From contig CABSYW010000044.1 of assembly GCA_902482035.1 (NCBI GenBank), positions 1 through 15,179 on the forward strand: a stretch of 15,179 nt of DNA. The letters run 5' to 3'. Position 1 is the first letter of the stretch. Each line of letters opens with the position of its first letter. This DNA comes from an uncultured Collinsella sp. Its GTDB lineage: Bacteria; Actinomycetota; Coriobacteriia; Coriobacteriales; Coriobacteriaceae. Below the pieces are notes generated by a model. It worked only from the letters and a program-made list of their open reading frames with translations, searched no databases and was not told the origin of the DNA. A program made the position numbers and the translations under genes. Of this stretch, positions 9,964 to 15,179 are shown piece by piece.

Positions 9964-10018
9964 TAGAGACTGAACGAGCGTGGGGTATGCGCTGGGACCT
10001 GCCCGGCGCGACCGCGCG

Positions 10019-11266
10019 CTAGATCAGGTCCTCCGCATCATCGAAGGCGTCGGTGTCATGGACACCGCAGAAACGGGAGCCGGGACGGGCCTGGTTGCGG
10101 CACTGGATGCCGTCCTCGGACACGAACTCGCAGCGACGGACGTCCTCGTCCTCCTCGTCACCGATCAGGTCGGCGGCGGGCTCCTCGTGAACGGGAACGT
10201 TCTTGAGGATGTCGGCGGCAAGGGTCTCGGACTTAATATCGATGTGCCAGCCGGTCAGGCGCGCGGCGAGGCGGGCGTTCTGGCCCTCCTTGCCGATGGC
10301 GAGCGAAAGCTGGTCATCGGGCACGATGACGCCGGCATAGGCCTTCTCCTCGTCGATAAGGACGCGGGTGACCTTGGCAGGCGACAGGGCGTTGGCAACG
10401 TAGACGGCCGGATCGGCATCCCACAGGATGACGTCGACGCGCTCACCACGGAGCTCGCCCACGACGGCGCGAACACGGCTGCCCTTGGGGCCGACGCAGG
10501 CGCCCACGGGATCCAGGCGATCGTCGAGCGAATGGACGGCGACCTTGGAGCGCTGGCCGGGCTCGCGGGCAATCGACTTGATCTGGACGGTGCCCTCATA
10601 GATCTCGGGCACCTCCTGCTCAAACAGACGACGCATGAGCTCGGGGTGGGTGCGGGAGATGACAATCGGCGGACGGCTGTGCTCGCCACGGACCGGCTGC
10701 AGGTTGGAGTTGGGGTCGCGAACGTCGATGATCACGGCCTTGATGTGCTGGTTGTGCAGGTAGCGCTCGCCCATCGGACGCTCGTTGCGCTCGTTCTCGT
10801 AACGGCGCTGGTCGAAGTGCGGAAGCTCGGCCTCGACGCCCTCGCGAATCTTGACGATCGTGAAGTCGGGCGTGGACTGCAGCACGGTACCGCTGATGAG
10901 GTCACCGATGCGGCCGGAGAACTCCTCGTAGATCTGCTCGCGGGCGGAGTTGCGCACGATGGCGTTGATCTCGGCCTTGGCGTGCTGGGCGGCGATGCGG
11001 CTCGTGTTCTTGGGAGTGACGTCGATCTCCTCGAACTCGGTGAAGTTGCCCTCCTCGTCCATGGAATCGTCGATCGGCTCCAGACGGTAGACGTAGATCT
11101 TACCGGTGGTGCGGTCGATAGTCACCTTAGCGCCCCACTCAAGATGCAGGATCTCGGCATAGCTCTTGGCGAGCGACTGCTCCAGGCGGTCGATCAGGTA
11201 GAGCTGGTCGATGTGCTTCTCCTGGCAAAGCTCCATCAGGGCGGACATCATGTCGGATGCTGCCAT
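10019..11266 (-). CDS. nusA: transcription termination/antitermination factor NusA with Cys/His C-terminal tail
   Basis: Binds RNA polymerase and modulates pausing, intrinsic termination and antitermination. I start it at the ATG at 11266 (415 aa, MAASDMMSAL...), because GGAAGGAAAG lies just upstream within the rimP end. An in-frame ATG at 11299 lacks a comparable site. An N-terminal polymerase-binding domain (1 to about 118) is followed by the S1 domain (about 120-190), KH1 (about 218-285, with GPKGSR at 259-264) and KH2 (about 314-344, GKEGQNARLAARLTG). There are no acidic AR repeats as in enteric NusA. Instead residues 378-404 hold C379, C389, C400 and H403 (RCEFVSEDGIQC ... RFCGVH) in an acidic tail. 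This resembles a small zinc-knuckle found appended to other bacterial proteins and is unusual for NusA. rimP overlaps the Shine-Dalgarno region, and infB follows after 91 bp. Confidence 0.95.
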   Translation of the reverse strand: MAASDMMSALMELCQEKHIDQLYLIDRLEQSLAKSYAEILHLEWGAKVTIDRTTGKIYVYRLEPIDDSMDEEGNFTEFEEIDVTPKNTSRIAAQHAKAEINAIVRNSAREQIYEEFSGRIGDLISGTVLQSTPDFTIVKIREGVEAELPHFDQRRYENERNERPMGERYLHNQHIKAVIIDVRDPNSNLQPVRGEHSRPPIVISRTHPELMRRLFEQEVPEIYEGTVQIKSIAREPGQRSKVAVHSLDDRLDPVGACVGPKGSRVRAVVGELRGERVDVILWDADPAVYVANALSPAKVTRVLIDEEKAYAGVIVPDDQLSLAIGKEGQNARLAARLTGWHIDIKSETLAADILKNVPVHEEPAADLIGDEEDEDVRRCEFVSEDGIQCRNQARPGSRFCGVHDTDAFDDAEDLI

Positions 11267-11267
11267 C

Positions 11268-11762
11268 TTACTTTCCTTCCTTCGCGGGCTTGAAGTCATA
11301 GGTGGGCTTCAACTTGCACTTCTTAACATCAGAGAAATCGAGGGTAACGGACTCGCCGTCCTCGAGCTCGAGGGTCACGTTCGTCTCGGTGGCGGCGGCA
11401 ATCTTGCCGGCGTACTTGCGACGGCCCTCGGTGGCGGTGGAGGTGAGCTCGCAGTTCTCGCCCACAAAGCGGGCAAAGTCACGCGGGCGGCGCAACGGGC
11501 GCGCCATACCCGGGCTCGACACCTCGAGCGTATAGCTCGAAGAGATGGGGTCGAGCTCCTCAATCACATCGCCGACCCATTTGGTGTTGGCCGTGACGTC
11601 ATTGAGCGACAGGCTCTGACCCTCGGCACCCTCGATACGCACACGCACGCAGGGGGCCTTGGTGGCACCCACGAGCTCAACGTCGACGATGTCGATATCG
11701 TGCTGGGGAGCAACGGCCTCGAGCGCGTCGATGATCGCCTGCTCGGTCTTGGTCTTGACCAT
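11268..11762 (-). CDS. rimP: ribosome maturation factor RimP
   Basis: Assists assembly of the 30S 3' domain. The 164-aa product has the two-domain layout of the family. The N-terminal part (1 to about 80) includes the IDIVDVELVG strand region (23-32). The signature EVSSPGMARPLRRPRDFARF (80-99) leads into a C-terminal SH3-like domain ending in LDFSDVKKCKLKPTY. The frame stays open upstream to 11999, but the ATG at 11762 is preceded by an excellent GGAGGT at six bases. The upstream part of the frame runs through the promoter and terminator and cannot be coding. It is the first gene of the operon. Its stop precedes the nusA ATG by one base. Confidence 0.95.
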   Translation of the reverse strand: MVKTKTEQAIIDALEAVAPQHDIDIVDVELVGATKAPCVRVRIEGAEGQSLSLNDVTANTKWVGDVIEELDPISSSYTLEVSSPGMARPLRRPRDFARFVGENCELTSTATEGRRKYAGKIAAATETNVTLELEDGESVTLDFSDVKKCKLKPTYDFKPAKEGK

Positions 11763-11782
11763 TGCGGCACCTCCATCCATAC

Positions 11783-11815
11783 AAAAAAGAAGCGGGGCCG
11801 AAACCCCACTTCTTT
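11783..11815 (-). terminator. intrinsic terminator in the rimP leader (probable attenuator)
   Basis: On the minus strand AAAGAAGTGGGG (11815-11804) pairs with CCCCGCTTCTTT (11797-11786) around a six-base loop, with one G-U pair. The stem runs into a six-base T run (11788-11783). This is a full rho-independent terminator pointing into the rimP operon. It sits about 20 nt after the predicted transcription start and only 14 nt before the rimP Shine-Dalgarno GGAGGT. No gene ends just upstream except leuS, which has its own hairpin at 11955-11996, with the promoter between. It therefore probably controls read-through into rimP-nusA-infB and not the end of another gene. Confidence 0.88.
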
Positions 11816-11840
11816 CAATTACAACTTCATTTGCAAGCAA

Positions 11841-11869
11841 ACTATACCAATACCTGCACAAACGTGCAA
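11841..11869 (-). promoter_or_regulatory. promoter of the rimP-nusA-infB-...-dnaG-rpoD operon
   Basis: Minus-strand -35 TTGCAC (11869-11864) and -10 TATAGT (11846-11841) are separated by 17 nt. They match four and five of six consensus bases. The predicted start near 11834 gives a leader of about 72 nt before rimP. The -35 overlaps an inverted repeat TGCAC-GTTT-GTGCA, and ACCTGC/GCAGGT arms lie further apart around it (11885-11890 and 11852-11857). They could be operator sequences, but no regulator is suggested by the window. Confidence 0.85.
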
Positions 11870-11954
11870 CCACAACACAAACCCGCAGGTCAGCGTGAGC
11901 ACAGGTTCTCCACAAGAAATGGATAATTGGGTGTTGTCGCAAGTATCCATAACC

Positions 11955-11996
11955 AAAGCGAGGGGCGACTCCCTGCGGAATCGTCCCTCGCTTTTT
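11955..11996. terminator. terminator after leuS, with a plus-strand T run
   Basis: Arms 11955-11968 and 11981-11994 pair with one G/T-type mismatch and enclose a loop with a further three-base stem. On the plus strand the stem is followed by five T bases. On the minus strand, the leuS direction, it is preceded by five A bases and followed by the weaker CTTTGGTT. It starts 24 nt after the leuS stop, so its likely job is to end leuS transcription. The stronger U run faces the opposite strand, where no gene is seen in the window, so it may work in both directions or block antisense transcripts. Confidence 0.75.
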
Positions 11997-12019
11997 CATG
12001 TCAGCTATGCGCGCGGCGC

Positions 12020-14596
12020 TTACTTGACCACCAGGTTAACCAGCTTGCCGGGCACGCAGATGGCCTTGACGACCGTCTTGCCCTCAAGCCACTTGGCAAC
12101 GGCTTCCTCAGCGGCAGCCTGCATCTCCTCGTTGGAGGCGTCGCGGGCGACGTCAATGCGGCCACGGACCTTGCCGAGCACCTGTACGACGATCTGCACC
12201 GTGTCCTCGATGGACTCGGCCAGGTCGAACTCGGGCCAGGCGGCGGTGTAGGCATTGCCCTCACAGCCGAGCGCCTCGTGCCACAGCTCGTCGGCCCAGA
12301 ACGGGCAGATGGGAGCAAGGACGCTCACGATATCCTTGGCCACACCGTAGCACAGCGCCTTGTCACGGGAATCGCCCTCGGTGGCGTTGAGGTAGGCACT
12401 CGCGGCGTTGACGAGCTCCATGACGGCAGAGATCGCAGTGTTGAACTGACCGCGGTCAAAGTCCTCGGTGCACTTGGCAATGGTGCGATGACGCTCGCGA
12501 TAGAGCTTCATCGCGACCTCGTCGAGCGCGGACTTGTCAAAGGCCACGTTGGCGTCGCCGGACTGGACGAGCTGCCAGACGATACGCCAGGCGCGCTTAA
12601 TGAAGCGGTTAGCGCCCTCGACGGCCTTGGGATCCCAGTCGAAGTCCTTCTCGGGCGGGGCGATAAACAGGATCGCCAGACGCATGGTGTCGGCGCCGTA
12701 GGGCTCGATGACCGAGCTCGGGGGCACGACGTTGCCCTTAGACTTGGACATGGTGTCGCCATTCTCGTCCTTGACCATGCCCTGGCACAACAGGTTGGTG
12801 AAGGGCTCGTCAACACTCAGCAGACCCAGGTCGCGTAGTGCCTTGGTAAAGAAGCGGCTGTAGAGCAGGTGCAAAATGGCGTGCTCGATGCCGCCAATGT
12901 AGTTATCGACGGGCATCCAACGGTCGGCAGCCTCGCGGGAGAAGGGCAGCTCGGTGTTGTGCGGGTCGGTATAGCGCAGGTAATACCAGCTGGAGCAGGT
13001 GAAGGTGTCCATGGTATCGGTCTCGCGCTTGGCCGGGCGGCCGCAGACCGGGCAGGTGGTCTCGTAGAACTCCTTGCACTCGGCGAGGGTCTCGCCGGCG
13101 CCCAGGTCCAGGTTCTCAGGCAGCGTCACCGGCAGCTGGTCCTCGGGCACGGGCACGATGCCGCAGTGCTCGCAGTGGATGGCCGGGATGGGGTTGCCCC
13201 AGTAGCGCTGACGGCTGATGAGCCAGTCGCGCAGACGGAACTCGACCTTGCGACGACCGCAGCCCATGGCCTCGAGGTCGGCCACGATGGCAGCCTCGCC
13301 CTCGGAGTGCTTGCCGCCGCGCATGCCGGTGTACTTGCCGGACTGGACAAGCGTGCCCTCGGCAGCGTGGGCGCAATCCCAGTCGACGGTCTCGGCATGG
13401 AAGGTATCGATGGTCTCGCCACTAGCCTCGACGGCAGCGCGGTCGTCATCGTCCAGGATGATCGGCACAATAGGCAGGTCATACTTGCGGGCAAACTCAA
13501 AGTCGCGCTGGTCGCCGCAGGGAACGGCCATGACGGCGCCGGTGCCGTAGTCGGCAACGACATAATCGGCAACCCACACGGGGACCTTCTCGCCGTTGAC
13601 GGGGTTCACCACGTAGCGGCCGGTAAAGGCACCGTGCTTCTCGAGGGTGCCCTGGGCACGCTCGACGGCGGAGATGTGCTTGGAGTCCTCGACGATCTTG
13701 GTGACGGCCTCCTCGTACTCTGAGCCCTCGACGAGCTCATGCAGACGAGCGTACTCGGGGGCCAGGACAAAGAAGGACACGCCAAAAAGGGTATCGGCAC
13801 GCGTGGTGAAGACGGTGATCTTGCCCTCATCGCCCTCGATGGGCTCGCCATCCTGGTCGCACAGGGTAAAGTCGACCTCGGCGCCCTCGGAGCGACCGAT
13901 CCAGTTGGCCTGCATCTGCTTGACGCGCTCGGGCCAGCCGGGGAGCTTCTCCAGATCGTCGAGCAGCTCCTGGGAGTACTCGGTGATCTTGAAGTACCAT
14001 TGCTCAAGATCGCGCTTCTCGGGCTCGGTGCCGCAGCGCCAGCACTTGCCCTCGGTGACCTGCTCGTTGGCCAGAACGGTCTTGCAGGTGGGACACCAGT
14101 TGACCGGGTTCTTCTTGCGGTAGACCAGGCCCTTTTCCCACAGCTTCTCAAAGATCCACTGACCCCAACGGTAGTAGTCGGGGCTGCAGGTCTTGACCAT
14201 GCGATCCAGATCGTAGGAGAAGCCCATGCGCTTCATCGTGGTGAGCGCCTGGTCCATGTTCTTATACGTCCAGGCAGCAGCCTGCGTGTTGTGCTTGATG
14301 GCGGCGTTCTCGGCAGGCAGGCCAAAGGCGTCAAAGCCGATGGGATGCAGCACGTCAAAGCCGCGCATGCGGGCCTGACGGGCCATGGCATCGCCGATGG
14401 TGTAGTTGCGCGCGTGGCCCATGTGCAGGTCGCCCGACGGATACGGGAACATCTCGAGCACATACTTTTTAGGCTTGCTGGCGTCGGTGTCGACGGCAAA
14501 AAGGTTGGAGTCCTCCCAAGACTTCATCCACCTAGACTCAATGGCCTGCGCGTCGTATGCAGGAATCTCGTCCTTATGATCTGTGCAATCGCACAT
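12020..14596 (-). CDS. leuS: leucyl-tRNA synthetase
   Basis: Class I synthetase charging tRNA-Leu, with proofreading of mis-charged amino acids. The 858-aa product has the ATP-binding HMGH (58-61) in FPYPSGDLHMGH. The signature loop TMSKSKGN (615-622) has Thr where most families have Lys in the first KMSKS position. The CP1 editing domain is complete: Thr-rich TTRADT (264-269) and GTGAVMAVPCGDQRDFEFA (351-369) with the conserved Asp. A zinc-binding set C168, C171, C185, C188 precedes it, and CxxC pairs at 475/478 and 515/518 could form a second site. The N-terminus MCDCTDHKDE is a short unusual extension before the normal YDAQAIESRW. The ATG at 14596 has a good AAAGGAG. A large hairpin ends about 11 nt upstream of that Shine-Dalgarno. 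Confidence 0.97.
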   Translation of the reverse strand: MCDCTDHKDEIPAYDAQAIESRWMKSWEDSNLFAVDTDASKPKKYVLEMFPYPSGDLHMGHARNYTIGDAMARQARMRGFDVLHPIGFDAFGLPAENAAIKHNTQAAAWTYKNMDQALTTMKRMGFSYDLDRMVKTCSPDYYRWGQWIFEKLWEKGLVYRKKNPVNWCPTCKTVLANEQVTEGKCWRCGTEPEKRDLEQWYFKITEYSQELLDDLEKLPGWPERVKQMQANWIGRSEGAEVDFTLCDQDGEPIEGDEGKITVFTTRADTLFGVSFFVLAPEYARLHELVEGSEYEEAVTKIVEDSKHISAVERAQGTLEKHGAFTGRYVVNPVNGEKVPVWVADYVVADYGTGAVMAVPCGDQRDFEFARKYDLPIVPIILDDDDRAAVEASGETIDTFHAETVDWDCAHAAEGTLVQSGKYTGMRGGKHSEGEAAIVADLEAMGCGRRKVEFRLRDWLISRQRYWGNPIPAIHCEHCGIVPVPEDQLPVTLPENLDLGAGETLAECKEFYETTCPVCGRPAKRETDTMDTFTCSSWYYLRYTDPHNTELPFSREAADRWMPVDNYIGGIEHAILHLLYSRFFTKALRDLGLLSVDEPFTNLLCQGMVKDENGDTMSKSKGNVVPPSSVIEPYGADTMRLAILFIAPPEKDFDWDPKAVEGANRFIKRAWRIVWQLVQSGDANVAFDKSALDEVAMKLYRERHRTIAKCTEDFDRGQFNTAISAVMELVNAASAYLNATEGDSRDKALCYGVAKDIVSVLAPICPFWADELWHEALGCEGNAYTAAWPEFDLAESIEDTVQIVVQVLGKVRGRIDVARDASNEEMQAAAEEAVAKWLEGKTVVKAICVPGKLVNLVVK

Positions 14597-14619
14597 ATCA
14601 GCTCCTTTAATCTTAGCTG

Positions 14620-14738
14620 GGGTCGGTCGGCTTGGCTTTATTCGCTACTGCGGACAGTCCTGCGCAAGACGAAGAGCACATTAAGTGCTCTTCTTTGCGT
14701 GCGGAACTTGTAGCGAACAAAGCCAAGCCGACCGACCC
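14620..14738 (-). repeat. 119-nt long imperfect palindrome in the leuS leader
   Basis: Arms of 29 nt at 14620-14648 and 14710-14738 are reverse complements except for one pair (14640/14718). That pair is A-C on the plus strand but U-G, hence still paired, in the minus-strand RNA. Outside the arms, CTTAG (612-616 of this block's thousand) and CTAAG (738-742) offer further pairing. The apex contains a second perfect stem, GAAGAGCAC (14671-14679) and GTGCTCTTC (14685-14693), around ATTAA, with a partly paired interior between. There is no U run after it and no T-box sequence. It may be a structured leuS leader RNA or a dispersed MITE-like palindrome; no flanking target duplication is obvious. 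Confidence 0.85.
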
Positions 14739-14772
14739 TAAGGTTAACTTGACTGATGATAACAAATACGAC

Positions 14773-14807
14773 AAGCGAGATGCCTGCGACTTGCGGGCAT
14801 CTCGCTT
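14773..14807 (-). terminator. hairpin after guaB, probable terminator
   Basis: Arms 14773-14784 and 14796-14807 are perfect 12-nt reverse complements. The stem extends inward by three more pairs, one of them G-U, to a five-base loop. On the minus strand it is followed by TGTCGTATTTG, a weak U-rich tail; on the plus strand by TATCTAAAT. It lies about 50 nt downstream of the guaB stop and before the leuS leader palindrome, so it most likely separates guaB from leuS transcription. Confidence 0.7.
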
Positions 14808-14821
14808 TATCTAAATAACGT

Positions 14822-14836
14822 GGTTGATACTCAACC
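14822..14836 (-). terminator. short hairpin after guaB
   Basis: GGTTGA (14822-14827) and TCAACC (14831-14836) form a six-base-pair stem with a three-base loop, 19 nt downstream of the guaB stop. On the minus strand it is followed by ACGTTATTTAG, partly U-rich. Alone it is weak, but together with 14773-14807 it could form a tandem terminator. The same strand also shows TTGAGT-17-GATAAA overlapping it, a poor promoter match that I do not call. Confidence 0.4.
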
Positions 14837-14855
14837 TTTATGTTCAGCTCTTATC

Positions 14856-15168
14856 CTATCGATAAGACACAGACTGCTGCGAATCCTTGACCACAACATC
14901 GTGGGCGCCGCCTTCGACGATGGAGGTGGAGCTTACCAGGGTCAGGCGTGCCTTTTCCTGGAGCTCGGGGATCGAGAGGGCACCGCAGTTGCACATCGTG
15001 GACTTGACCTTGTAAAGCGTGCCGCCCACGCCGTCCTTGAGGGAACCGGCGTACGGGACGTAGGAGTCGACGCCCTCGACGAAGCTGAGCTTCGCGGCGC
15101 CGCCCAGGTCGTAGCGCTGCCAGTTGCGGGCACGCGCAGAACCCTCGCCCCAGTACTCCTTCATGTAC
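14856..15168 (-). CDS. guaB: IMP dehydrogenase, C-terminal fragment (5' end beyond contig)
   Basis: Oxidises IMP to XMP, the committed step of guanine nucleotide synthesis. Only the last 103 or so residues are present, from YMKEYW to the TAG at 14858-14856. The fragment contains the mobile flap GEGSARARNWQRYD, whose Arg-Tyr pair acts in hydrolysis of the enzyme-XMP intermediate. It also has GVDSYVPYAG, VKSTMCNCGALSIPELQ and the terminal IVEGGAHDV typical of the family. The flap and C-terminal wording recall the Tritrichomonas foetus/clostridial type more than the enterobacterial one, from memory. Open frame continues to the window edge, but bases 15169-15179 look like adapter, so I end the genomic part at 15168. 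It is followed by two hairpins. Confidence 0.93.
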
Positions 15169-15179
15169 CTGTCTCTTAT
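15169..15179. other. probable residual Tn5/Nextera adapter at contig end
   Basis: The last 11 bases, CTGTCTCTTAT, are identical to the beginning of the transposase mosaic-end adapter (CTGTCTCTTATACACATCT). If read as guaB they would encode Ile-Arg-Asp-Arg through ATA, AGA, GAC and AGG (the last G being genomic). Three of these codons are rarely used in the rest of the window, so they do not look native. Confidence 0.8.

Noticed and set aside
8428..9966. Plus-strand open frame with long hydrophobic Leu/Ala/Gly stretches opposite infB
   Set aside because: The apparent membrane segments are the complement of Glu/Ala/Lys-rich IF2 linker codons; not a real membrane protein.
9980..11293. Plus-strand open frame of 437 codons opposite nusA
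   Set aside because: Antisense shadow of nusA with low-complexity Leu/Gly/Val/Asp composition.
11267..11299. Longer nusA start at 11299
   Set aside because: No good Shine-Dalgarno and a deep overlap with rimP; the ATG at 11266 follows GGAAGGAAAG and starts at the normal family N-terminus.
11763..11999. N-terminal extension of rimP up to 11999
   Set aside because: It would translate through the operon promoter and intrinsic terminator, and the ATG at 11762 has an ideal Shine-Dalgarno.
14632..14814. Plus-strand 60-codon open frame between leuS and guaB
   Set aside because: It is encoded almost entirely by the long palindrome and the following hairpin, with no ribosome-binding site; its sequence is explained by the inverted repeats.
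14597..14855. T-box riboswitch before leuS
   Set aside because: Synthetase genes often have one, but I see no conserved T-box sequence, no terminator/antiterminator pair and no Leu specifier arm; only the long palindrome.

Overview
The window looks like one complete draft contig from a high-GC, low-plasmid-like chromosome of an actinobacterium. I infer a Coriobacteriia gut organism, most probably Collinsella or a close relative. The reasons are strong GC bias in third codon positions, an HrdB/SigA-type sigma factor with an acidic then basic N-terminal tract, an IMP dehydrogenase of the type with an ARNWQRYD flap, and the general look of the proteins. The genus is recalled, not tested. All eleven protein genes and the one tRNA lie on the minus strand, so the region reads from right to left.

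From right to left: the contig ends inside guaB (IMP dehydrogenase, C-terminal 100 or so residues). The last 11 bases match the Tn5/Nextera mosaic end and are probably not genomic. guaB is followed by two hairpins that may stop transcription. A 259-nt gap before leuS is dominated by a very large, nearly perfect hairpin ending just upstream of the leuS ribosome-binding site. leuS (leucyl-tRNA synthetase) ends in a hairpin terminator.

Next is a clear promoter (TTGCAC-17-TATAGT), followed within about 20 nt by a strong intrinsic terminator placed before the rimP Shine-Dalgarno, an arrangement that suggests attenuation. It drives rimP-nusA-infB-rbfA-nrnA-truB-ribF, the well known transcription/translation operon. 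The set then runs directly into dnaG and rpoD through an 8-nt ribF/dnaG overlap. RimP, RbfA and IF2 serve 30S maturation and translation initiation. NusA serves elongation and termination. NrnA clears nano-RNA, TruB modifies tRNA, RibF makes FMN/FAD, DnaG primes replication and RpoD is the housekeeping sigma factor. The merger therefore places transcription, translation and replication functions in one apparent transcription unit of about 11.5 kb. ylxR, normally between nusA and infB, is absent, while NusA carries a C-terminal Cys/His tail that could bind zinc.

After the rpoD terminator comes an isolated 14-bp perfect inverted repeat, then a strong promoter with an A/T-rich upstream tract, and a tRNA-Asn(GUU) cut off by the left contig edge. 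No plus-strand gene, CRISPR array, insertion sequence or prophage gene was found. Long plus-strand open frames are antisense shadows of the real genes.
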